A stretch of DNA of 64,000 nt. It comes from Archegozetes longisetosus (lineage: Eukaryota > Arthropoda > Arachnida > Sarcoptiformes > Trhypochthoniidae). This document shows, in pieces, positions 12,601 to 24,710 of the stretch. The DNA lies in NCBI GenBank assembly GCA_018873245.2, contig JAEMBT020000006.1, positions 379,804 through 443,803 of the forward strand, written 5' to 3'. The number at the start of each line of letters is the position of its first letter. Positions within the stretch are counted from its first letter, which is position 1. The translations under genes and the position numbers were made by a program. Below the pieces are notes generated by a model, which ran no database searches, had not been told where the DNA came from, and saw only the letters and a list, made by a program, of their open reading frames with translations.

Positions 12601-13554
12601 GAGTATTTTAAGCATATTTTCCTATCGTTGAATGTTTTGACTCTAAGTTGTACGATAACTCCTATTTCACATTAATCTGTCGATTGAGTTTCCTCTTTGT
12701 TAATTATAATATCTCAAAAGGAACAGTTTTTCCGTCAAAACATGCAGCAACATATGTCAAATATCTACTAACTTTCCTCTGAGAATAAGTTAATCTTTTC
12801 AAATAGAGTATCGAAAGTTAAAATTTTGAAAATTTCTGTTTAGTTTTAAAAGATTGTTTTTAAGTTTCAAGTTTGGCAAAAGGTTTGGCGATTTTATTTT
12901 TTGTCATTTCTATAAAATATTTACAAACTTTTCTGTATGAATGCCGATATTTTTAAAAAGTATTTCTACAATTTGACACTTAATCTCTTGAAATGAGCTC
13001 TGAATAAGAACTACTTTGCAACTAATGCTATCATTATTTAAGAGGAAATATATGTTACTAAATGTGACACAGCAGATCAATTATCTCTGAACCTTAGACA
13101 TGAATGGCATTAAATTATAAGCTATTTGGGAAAATTTCAGCTTCAAAACTGAATCATATGAGAAGTTATGTCTGACTTTTTCTATCCCTAAAAAAGTATT
13201 AAATGTTTACTAGGAAAAAATTTGTTCGAACGAGAATCTCTTCTAGGAAAAAAAGACACATCATTACAAAGTTTAGATGTTACTAAATAGCCACAAATTG
13301 AACGTTCGCTTAGTATGATTATCGTTGCAGCTTTATTCAATTTAAGTGTTTTTTAATTGTGTTTTAAGTTAAACGAAATGTTGCACCACAATCACTATAA
13401 CTATAATGAATGACTAAATAAACAAAATAACTCAGATCATATAGCTCTTAGCTATACAAAATTATGAACAGGCGTTTAACTCGTAATATAAGATAACGAC
13501 GATTAGGTTATAACAAATTATTTAGAAACAACAAGATAAACTAAAATAACTTAC
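9651..13554. other. Non-coding; possibly fascin 5' intron
   Basis: Open frames here (9903-10148 and 10732-10917) are short, Asn/Lys/Phe-rich and lack motifs. If the candidate 5' exon ending at 13555 belongs to fascin, this stretch is its first intron. Confidence 0.35.
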
Positions 13555-13940
13555 CTTTTACTTATGAATTGAGAGTTGAGAGGAACTAATGTTTTGTATC
13601 TAATATGCAATAAGTGATGACAGCTTCAATTATTTGATCACTTGCCAAATCAATTATAAACAATGAAAATTAGTTTCCTTTACTCCAAACAAACAGTACT
13701 TCTCCTATTGCTCTACAAGACTTGCTTTACATATAATGTAAAATTAGATTATGTTTAAGACTAGCAATACATTCACATTACGGCCAACGCCTTTTCGCTA
13801 TTGATGTTTTGCAGACTAGTAAACGAAGAAATGCTGTTGAGGCTCTCTCACTCTTGAATGTTCTCCCCTCTATCCTAGACTTGTATGAGGAAAGCAGCGA
13901 TCGATGTGATGTTCAACTTGAAAGTGAGGTTTGAGTGAGA
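13555..13940 (-). promoter_or_regulatory. Candidate fascin 5' UTR exon and promoter area
   Basis: On the minus strand a strong donor (AAAAG/GTAAGT, exon end at 13555) closes a stretch that to its right becomes noticeably less AT-rich (about 13790-13940) than its surroundings. It is in the right orientation and order to be an untranslated first exon spliced to the acceptor at 9631-9632. No coding frame or TATA box is seen. This is inference from splice consensus and composition only. Confidence 0.25.
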
Positions 13941-15161
13941 AATCAATAGCTCACTGAACGCTCAATAGGTATGTATTGCTTTGATGTGAGAATGCGTCAA
14001 CATTCAGGCTTCTGGTACTCAAATTTCTTCTGGTCTTTGGGCAGAACACTGAAAATTAGTGTATTGTAAGCTTATTCAGCAAGATTAAGTTGTTCGAATT
14101 GTCAAAACTGTCACCAAAATTTCGATCTATACAATCGGCCCAATAGAAGTTAGCTCAACTTTTCATCAATTAGAAGTACGTTCATTCAAAATGCTGCCTC
14201 GGAATTTGACTAAATTGCTGTGTTGTCAAAAGAGATCTTATCCAATAAATCTTTTGTTTAAGATTTTAGTGAATATTAACTCTATACAAATCTATAAATA
14301 TTGCAATACAGGTTATCATAAATCAAAAGATTTTAAGACTTGAAGACAAACTTATAAATATACACTTTTTACGATGAAGCTGTTTATCGATATTTATTAA
14401 CTGCTAACACAGTAAAAATTGGTCGAGTACACGAAGATAAAGTTTTATTCTATTGATAATATAGTAAGTGAAATATTAAACTAAGAAATTCATTGAAAAA
14501 TACGATCACAAACTCACACAAACACTGAAAGAGAAACAGAGAAGAAATACAAAAACAATGTTTTTTCAAAAGTTTAAATCCCGAACTGGTTGCGCAGCAC
14601 AAAAGAGCGCAATTCAACAGAACTACTAATGATCATCAATGCATGTCAGGCCAGACATTTAAAAGCATTGGCCGTTAGGTTACAAACAGACGCTTCTCTA
14701 ACAAGCAATAGTGAAATAAACTTTTTTTAGAAAACGTAAAAAGGCTTAACTGGTTTAGCAAATCGTGGTTAACTGAAGCCTCTTTTGCCTTGCGCTTCCA
14801 AATCAAATCCATACACTATTGCATTGTTGTGGAAAAGGGAGGAAAAAATTTTAGGCGAAGGAAAAAAACGTATAGTCGACGGGAAGTGAGTCGAGTTGTT
14901 GTTAGCCAATTGCAGGTGATATAATAATAATACTGAAACACACATCTGAGCCCTACCACCAAAATGGAACGAGTCTTCTCTAAAGGCAATTTTCACTATA
15001 CTATATGAATACTATGCCCTTAGGCTATACTGTTTTTAGGCTTCAGAATAATTTAATGAGATTTAATGATATACTGTGTGACAAAATAAAATTTGAAGAT
15101 GCACTTCAACTTTATTGTATTGTGTCTCTTTCTGGTAATTTTATGGCCTATTCTTACGCTA

Positions 15162-15199
15162 TTGAGCAAATAATTGAGCAAATAATTGAGCAAATAATA
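15162..15199. repeat. 12-bp tandem repeat, three copies
   Basis: TTGAGCAAATAA is repeated three times head to tail and then runs into an ATAATAAT-like stretch. It is a short minisatellite with no evident function. Confidence 0.7.
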
Positions 15200-18100
15200 A
15201 TCATTATAATAATGCATAACTTACTTGAAAACAACACGATTTTTTCCTAAATTTGCATTTAATAGTTTTAAATAGTTATGAATCGGTTCAATGAGTTTAG
15301 AAAATTAGATCAAATTTTATTATCAAAATATTTATCTCATATGAAAATTGACTTAAGTCTGAATAGTTGTTTATCGATTAAGAGATGAATGAAACTATTT
15401 CACCATTGGCGATACTATTTTCCTTATTAAGTATGAAGTCTATAGATTATGTGCGACTTTAATTGGCAGATTCGTTTCTAAATTGTTTTTCACAGCTAAT
15501 TTGCTTTTTGAATTTTCAAAACAAGTTATGAATATCACAACAGGATATAATGTCGTTGTGACAATTTCGTAGTGAGTTGCCAATAAAACTTTTATAGTTA
15601 AAAGTCAGGCACATATTCAACAAGTCTATAATATTGGACTTGTTTTCTTTCTCAATCATTTAGCTTAATTGAAGCACAAAAGCTTGAGACATTAGAACTT
15701 ATTTGTGTTGTACACGATCATTTGTAGCTTTGATTATATAAATTTAGATCTCTTACTTTGAATAATCAAACTTAACGAACTCTGACATTTTTCATTACTT
15801 TTACTTGAATTGAAAATGTTATGGAACTAAGGTTTAATGCCCGTATATTTCCAAATAATTATTCGAATATTAAGAGGTTTTTCGAGAAAAAGTGCACTCT
15901 TAGACTCTTAAAAGGCTGAGATTTTTCTCACGAGTTTTTTATCCTATTGTTTTAAGTCATGCTTTCAAATTATACTGAGTTCCAGAAAAGGTTCTAAAAA
16001 TAATTTTTATCTTTATGAGAAAAATACAGATTTGTTATCTAATTGTTTGACTGTAAAGTTGGTTAACTTCAATATTAAGCTATAAATCTTGTTTTGTTTA
16101 ATTATCTTTATTAAATTTGATTAAATTACTTGACAAAAACTTTTCTCAAATGTTTTTATTGGGCAAAAAGATATGACTGTATTTTTGATTTTCAAACATT
16201 TAAAATTACAAAAAACTGATCTATTGTATATTAACCTTGAGAGCAAACATTTTTAGAGTTCCATATCTTATGCATCGATTTGCACAAAAGATATTTATTA
16301 ATGAGAAGGTTATACTTGCGCACGGCATCAATTATAAGATCTATTTTTCTCTAATTCAGGGCATTAGTCTCGACCCTTTGGAAACTTTCACAACTTAAAA
16401 AGCTTATAGAAAGGTCTAAAAGAGCTTAAATCTTAAAGACGAGAATTGAATCATTATAACCAACTTATTACAAACGCTTATCTCTAAACTGTTCATTATA
16501 ATTAACTTTTTGTAAATAAATGTGACTCAGTATTATAAAACACATTTCTGGCATTTTTGTGTAACATTTGAACTACTGAGGGATAGATATTATAATTGAA
16601 GTGATCTAAGCGCCAGATGTCAAATAATAAACTACAGTTAGTACTGAAGCAATATTTATATTCATCATTTGTGTGACAATAACAGAAAATGCCTTCACTC
16701 GGTTTGAGCTATATTTTGTTTATTAGACGTTTTAAAAGTTTTTAACTTGTTCTCGCATGTATTAAGTCTGAAAGCTGTCACAAATCTTGATTCTCATTGA
16801 ATAAAACAAAGACACTCTCTTCTAAAGGACATAAATGAAATTATTCTATATTCAAAAATGAAAAAAACTTCTAAAGGGAAAAATGTGAAAGACCATTTGT
16901 AGCAAATGTGAGACACCATGAAAGACTTTTTGAAAGATAAACAGCATTTGCACACCGTTCAAGAAAAATAATTTGTTGAAGAAAACATACTTTTTATTTT
17001 TGTGAAATAAGTGCTAAAAATGAACTTTTGTAAGGGTTTCTATTTAGAGTAAGACTTTGTTCATTTTCTCACAAAAATAGTTAACGTAAAGTATAGGCAA
17101 CTTGTGTTTATCTTTCCACTTTTTCAAAGATGAAATTTTATCAATGAATATTTGAAAATGGTTTGAAAAATGCTTTATGATAAGTATTTTGATGAATCTC
17201 TGATTATATTACCAATGGTTTTGTTATTTGTGAAGAAAAACTGTATATTAGTTGAGGTCTTCATGGATGTTGATCAAGAACAAAGGCTACTCAGAGACCA
17301 ACGCTTAGAATTAGTCTCTACTAATAACTATATTGTTCTTTCGGTCAATCTTTTTGATTTTTAGTTGCCTGTCATAATTAAGAGCTCGAAAACATTGCGA
17401 TTGATTACAATTGTAACCGTAGGTTAACTTTTCGTTTATCTTGTAGAATCCGTAAACAAGTTGACAAAATCAACGCAAAAAACATTTATCCTAACTTTTA
17501 AAAAGTTCGCAGTTGAGAAAAAACAGATTTACAAGTTATTTCTTACCTGGAATATAATTTTCGATTTGAAAATCAATTGCTTTGCAAAACATGAAAATGT
17601 ATCTCTAGTAATGAATATGACATGTCTTAGGCCATACTTGCGCCACATTTAATTTCGACATTAGAAAAAAGATGGGTCGTCACAAACTTTTGACTCAATT
17701 CTCACAAAAAACTGTTGCAGCCAACGGAAACATACATTAAATTTATGATTCTTTATGAGAAAAGATCATATAATGATCAAAAGAGGTGTTTGTAAAATTT
17801 GATTTAATCACAAGTATGAAATAACTTTTTTGTTCAGGTAATCTAAAATTGAATTAATAAAAGGACTACTCGTAAGGTCAAGATTAACGAATTTACGAAA
17901 TAAGTTCTAATCTATAGCAAAGTGACCAAAGCTTAGCTGCAAAATTGCTTAAGACTTGGTCAGGTGCAACAAATAAAGCTAATTTGCATCTTATTTTGAC
18001 ATTAATATCTTACTAACGATGGTAAGGTACTATACAAGATTAAAAATTTGATCTTAATTTTTTACAAACTATGTTTAGCACCCTTATTAAGTACTAGATA

Positions 18101-21100
18101 TTTATTTTTGCTTAAATATGCATTAAAGCTTAAATTGTATACAGTAATCATAACTAGTAAAGAAGTTAGACAAATATAATGGCACAACAGCACCAACTAC
18201 TCTTATAAAAGTACAAAATTAAATCTCAGTTTGCAATTGAATAGTAATGATGGAATGCATTTCTTTATGTATGACTTCTAGTGCTTTGAGGGCCGTATTT
18301 TTATAAAAATGACTTTTGATCATATAATCCTTATTTTATAAAAAAAGATTTTATTCAAATGAAGACTTCTACAGTTTTGTACTTTTCCTTCTTGGTATTT
18401 GACTTGACTTTCTAAGCATTTAACAGTATGCGAAGAGGATCTCAAAGACTGTATTTTTGCGATTTCTTATCTTTAGTCATATTTTCGTCAGACTTCGGAA
18501 GCTTGTTATAGAAAACTACTAGAAATAGCATCGAAACAGCATAATCCAATCGATTAATTTGAATGATGCAAAAAGTTACAGTTATTATCATCATTATTGA
18601 AAGCTAAAGTTAAATCATTGCAAATTCATTCTTATGTTAAATCGATACAAGATTACTTTGATTATCCGATGTTTTTAGTAAAATTTCATTTAGAAATTTT
18701 ATATTTTTTCAGAAACTTCGACGAATGCGATTTTACATCGATGCCCAAAATTCATATTGATAGACATGAATATTTGAAAAGTAGGAAAATGATCACACAC
18801 TAGAGTCAAGAACATTGAACTGGTTTTGAATGACAAACCTTTTTAAATTGTATTTCAAATTTGAATGTAATTGTTGGCAATCACTCAAAACTGCAATTTT
18901 CTGTTACATGTCTGCAAAAATTAGTCGTTTAAGTGTTTTGACTCGAATGTATACTCTTGTAGAAAATATTTATGTTCAAGATTTGATATGATAAGAGGTC
19001 ACAATTAGCTAATATTCCGTGAACATAAATTCTAAACCCTATATCTTATAGAATGTAGGTTCTTAATAAACAAACAGTGTTCTAAATGTCGATAATTGCA
19101 CTTTTTCTATCATTTCTTTTCTATTCTTATTTTCTGTTGTTTAAAAATTTTAATGGGGCGCTACGTTTAAAGCCCATAAAGCAAGAATCAAGTAATATAT
19201 AGAGACAATGGAGTCGAGACAAACTTTTTCTTTAGTGTTTACATACCCTGACTGAAGATAAAATAGTCTTAAACTTAGAAAAAAATTGATAAAAACTAGC
19301 TAAAAACAAAAGATATCTAAATTTTGTCTTTTATATTGAGGCTATTTGAGGTATTCTATGAATGAAAAAGCTTTTCTCACAGATCTATCACACATCTAAT
19401 GAATGTCTGTGTTTTGATCACTTTGAGAAAAGACACCGAATTCCTATTCCTAATTTCATTAATAGTAAGCAAATAAAAGTGTTGCGTAGACTAAGTCGAA
19501 ATTAAACAGTCATTGCATTGACGCTCATTTAAGTGAATCGTGTTTACCACATAAAGAAGACTTCTTTGAACGGAAACGATCAAAAAGATCATTATATTTG
19601 TTTTAGACGAATGGTAAAAAACTATTTTGATAACATAAAAGCTTCTCTGAAATGATTATTATAATTTAATCTAGAAAGGAAAGAGATAGCAAACCAATTT
19701 AAGCATTAAATTGTAGCTCGTTCTCATAAAGATGAAGTTCCAACAACCTCTCAGTCAGAAGGATAATAAAACTTGAAAAAAGAGAATCGAATTTGACTCA
19801 AATCTAGAACAAAGTTTCAATCAATTTTCATTGACAGAAGATAATTAACAAAAACTTAAACTTAAGCCAAGACCCAGTGAATGATCGATAAAGTACACTC
19901 AAGTCAACTGATGTAACGAGATGAAAAAATATCTAATTATTGATCGGCTTTTTCTAACAGATTCTTCAATTATGATATCGCGTTTATTGCTTCCGGCTTA
20001 TCGGTTTGAAGCACACAATTAAAGCTGTATCAATTAAATGTGATTATTTTGCAGAAACATACAGAAAAACTTGGTTTAATTGGCGACAAAAGTAACATAA
20101 AGCAATAATTAACTATTATTCAAATGTTGCGAATTCGTACATTTTATTCGTTGATAGCGTATGAACAAACCTCTGTTCAACATTTTGTTCAACCAATTTT
20201 CTTAAGAATTGATCTTATGAACGACCACTCAATTTTCTTCTATTTCTGAATCAAACGACAAAATTATTTGATTAGGTGCTCAATTGAAGGTCCAAAACTT
20301 AGATATTGATTATTAAATTGAGTCTAATTTTCTATGGATATATATTTCTATTATTTGATTGATTTGTACGGCACAAATTTAGGTGTTAAAACTTAAATTC
20401 ATATTATATCATTTTAATAGACGATATTAATTTCAATATTTAGGTTATTAAATCAAAGTCCTGTTTTTGTGTTTGTGAAATAGTTTCGTACATTTAAAAG
20501 AGATCAAGTTTAAGGTCATGTTGAGTAATAGGCATTAAAACGACATTCAGCAAGAATAAAAATAATAGACACACAACTATTGATCAAAGCATTGAAATGT
20601 TCACTCTATAAAAGAATTGAATTGTTTTGAGTGGAGTTTCTTAATTCTAGAGTAAACCTTATCAATACAATTGTTTTAGTTTTTACTCATTTGAACTAAT
20701 TGTTGACAACTCTTTAAGTGCATTATTGATAACTCTAATTAGTGATTGATTTGAACGCATCAGTGGTAAGCCAAATAACGAATTATTGTTTGCTCGCAAA
20801 TATTAATGACAAAGTAAATAAATGTCAGAATCAATCCTATCATCAAAACAGATTAATATGAGTTGAATAATTGCGTAAAATAGTATTTTATAATCTTAAT
20901 ATAAGTGATAAATGAAACATTACGTTTATATTATATTCAGACCCAGTTGTGTAATCATTTTGTTTCATAAGTAGAATTCATTTGTCAGTTACACATGAAA
21001 TGAAATGATTTTTTTGTAGTGTGAGTATAGTTACTAAAAAGGGTCTTAAGACGTGTTTCGGCCAACCGTATCGAAATACTATGTTAATTGTTCTGGCAAT

Positions 21101-22887
21101 CAATGACCTAATTCAAGGTTATATTCTTATTATTATTGTTGTTATTATTATGAAATTTATTCTAATTTCTCATATAATCTGTAATTTTGGAAGAACTTTT
21201 GTCTCTAACTTTTAACTGTTTCTGAGAATTTACTGTAATTTTGCCTCAACCACATAAATATGTAATTCTAGTAACGCTTAGCACAGATTTTCGGACAATT
21301 CACGACCAGCAGAAACCATTGAAAATAATATAATTACGTTTGAAACTACTATTTATTGAAGTTTTCTTAAGAAAACTTTTTTGAGGCTATTTTCCTTTGG
21401 CCAACTCAATCCAACTCAGTTTTACTCGAGTTGAGTGTGAGTGTGTGTGGAGTGTGTGGAGGAGTGTCGATAATTAAAAGTTAACGCAACAATTCATCAG
21501 TTGATTGTTAGGCAATTTGTGAACACTTTTTAAATGAGTGTATCGTTTTTCATGTCACATAACTTAGACTCTAATCATTAGTGTTGGATTGCGAACAAGG
21601 CTTCTTTATATTTAAATCATTTTGAAAATATCACTCATTTATTTATAGACTTTTATCTTCTAATTGTATTTTGACTTCTCTGAAAAGAGCTCATTAACTT
21701 AGAACCAAGTCAATTTCATTAACTGTGAAAGATTACCAAATTAAATATGAAACACCATTTGCACTTTCGTAACCGAATAAATTCGCAACTTATTTTTTAT
21801 TCAGTTCATATGATTTTGCACTCTTTCCCATAAGAAAGTGATTTAAACAAAACTTATTTTGTTGTTACCGTAGATTTAGTTATTTTGCTTAACTCAGTCG
21901 TTCATTTAGAATTTGTTCACTTAAATTTTGTTAAATTGCAAATTATCGCGAGAATTTGGTTGAGTAGTTCTGGAATAGACAAAGAATGAGTCCTTTTTAA
22001 AACGGACTGATTTTATTGATTTATTGACTCATTGCTCAGACGTGTTTGACGGCTATTATTTGCCTTTTGTTTTATTTGAATGATTTTTTGCCTAAAAATA
22101 ATTTTCTATTACCTAATAAAAAGTTAATTGGCGTAATGACCGCGAAAAGTATCATTAACACTTCAAATGTTATTGTTCTGAAGCTAAAAACCTTTAGCAG
22201 AACCTTTTGTGAGATGGGGAGGGGGCTAAGGGAAGGGGAGAAGAGGAAGAACTTGCTTTGGATATCAATAATAGTTTGCTGTCAAATAAATGATGCGTTC
22301 GTTTATTTTGTTTATTTGTCAATGTACTTAATGTGACAAAACTTTTTCCCATATATTTGCCGTCATTCAGTTCTGCGTTATTTCTATTGACAACGAACTG
22401 TTTTCATGTGACCTGTCGTTTGTTTTCACTGTTACGAAACAATTGAACCCACGAGGACTTTGGTTATTTATTCTCACGCTTGGGACACGCCAAATGTCTT
22501 TAGAACAATATAATAAATGTTTTATATCAATCTTTGCTATCTGTTAAGTTTTTCGAATTATTGTGTGAAAGTGTCAATTTTTAGAAATTTTACAGTTCTT
22601 TATTTGTTAAAAATTTGTCATTAGGGGAACCTAATTACAATATTTTTGGTCACGTTTCAAGTGTAGACCTTAATCAGCAGTCTATAGGTCCATTAATTCT
22701 ATTATTAAATAAGGCTCTTAGTGAGAAAAACCTTAATATAAGTTAAAGTTATTTAGTTTCTTAAAATTTTAGTTTCAAATTTACAAATGAGATGTCAGTT
22801 GTTTTATGTTAAACTGATATGATGATATATTTGATGACAGCTTGAGAATAAATGAAGTTGTATTTTTGACTAACTCTAACACTTGTT

Positions 22888-22911
22888 ATAAGTACATAAG
22901 TACATAAGTAC
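22888..22911. repeat. 8-bp tandem repeat, three copies
   Basis: ATAAGTAC is repeated three times exactly, in noncoding sequence. Confidence 0.8.
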
Positions 22912-24710
22912 AGGTGGCATTTTTCAGACAAAGGCACAGATTGACAATTTGTGGACAATATAAATTAATAAATTAACTAACTGTTAAACTACTCCCTATG
23001 ATCTCCCAAGTGCTGTGGTAAAGTGTTAGGACAATTGATCAAATTGAGATAATCCCAAAATTGCGTTCTCTAGTTGTAAGTTTGACTATCTGGCAATAAG
23101 TTGCAATTCAGTAAACTATTGGCCCACTACAGTAAAAGTAATCAAATCGTCACCTTTATTCAATATAATTTGACTCAAATTTAATCAAAATTAGGTCAAT
23201 CAGCAAACATTTAAATTTAAGAGAATTCAATTTGAGAAGTCTTAATATTTTTAAAGACGGTAGCGGGTTGACCTCGAACTCGAAGCGCAGTCTAAATACA
23301 CGTGAACATGTTTTTTTAATACTTGGACTTATGTTTGAGACTAAAGCACCAAAGCGCATATATTAATACATATGATGCATTGGATTCAGTAACGACTTGT
23401 GTGGAGATATATGGTTTGAGGATTATTGCACAAATCAATGTTTAGGTACATTCAGACAAATTTTCATGATATGTCCAATATGATTAAATCGGCAAAGAAG
23501 TTGTACAACTAAGAGTAGTTTTGCACTTATGTCATATGAGTTAACTGCATATTTCAGTTATTTATGCAATACTAAGTTAAATGTGAGACAACTATTTATA
23601 AGCTTTTGAAATAAAATGTTTACGTCTTAAAATATGTGATTTATTGAAAAATAAATTGAAAAATATCACTAATTGTGTTACAAATAGACAAACGCCTATA
23701 TACTTGATTAATAATGAATTGATGCAAAAGTCTAAAGAAAATGGAAAGAAACTCACATCACATCCAATCTTATGACAGAAAAACACGAGAAAAATATTAA
23801 GAAATTCAGTAAATTATTGAAAGTAAATGATTTAAATTTATTTGAAAGTTGTGCTACTTTAAATGCGATTTTCTCATTTGTGCGCATAAGGTTATAAGTC
23901 GTTACTGCATACAACGCATCATATATACACTTAAGTCTTGATTTCAGTCAATTATTGATGTCATTGATATGTATTGATATTCAGTCAATCTTAACTGATG
24001 GCAAAATAATATAGAGATGTCTTTGATAAGTCTTATCGCGAAAAGTTTTGTTAGTATAAAAACAAAAAATATAACATACATACGTACATATGATTTATAT
24101 ACTATACAGACGGTTATCAGCGCAAACTTTCATTTATGTCAAACTGTATTGAAGTCAAGCTAAAAGTTCGATAAACATATGAAAAGCTGAATCAGTTTCT
24201 AAACTCTTAATAGTCTGAATTGCCTTTCGCTTTAAAAGTGGTGTTCGATACTTATATTCATAATCTAAAAATTCTTCTATTATTCTTCTTAAAAAAATAT
24301 TCACACGGAAAATATAAAGTGAGATAAAATAAAACAATTATACACTCCGTTTCGAATTGATAAATTTGACCTCAGGTTTAAACCATTTATTTATCATGTA
24401 TTAAAAAGTTCAATTTGATCGACCACTTTTATAGACTATGAGCTTCTTGTGATATGATATAATAACTTTCATTATTGGCTTATCGAATACTTTATATTAG
24501 GATTTATGCAAATAAACTTATCAAATATAAAAAATATGAAATATTCATTTTAACAAAACGTTTACAAGAATAGCATTAATTCGAATGCATAACATGAATA
24601 TTAGTTACAAGATGATATGGGCGACAAGTGTAAAATGTACTGAAGTAACAAAAGTTTGACAATTTGATTGCAAATTTTGATTTTATAAAAACCTAAGAAT
24701 ACTACTTAAT

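Larger units (their letters stand above)
13941..24710. other. Gene-poor AT-rich region
   Basis: Nearly 11 kb without a frame I would call a gene. Short open frames (for example 14769-14996 on the minus strand, 17170-17364 and 22046-22336 on the plus strand) have chance-like composition and no domains. A purine-rich G stretch lies near 22210-22250 and a GTGTG-rich stretch near 21425-21465. No transposon termini or tRNA were seen by eye. It may hold distal regulatory DNA. Confidence 0.4.

Noticed and set aside
15005-15250. 81-codon plus-strand frame ending in IIEQIIEQ repeats
   Set aside because: Its tail is the translation of a 12-bp tandem repeat and no motif, signal peptide or splice support exists.
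22046-22336. 96-codon plus-strand frame
   Set aside because: Its composition follows local AT bias plus a purine-rich G stretch; no domain or homologue is recognised.
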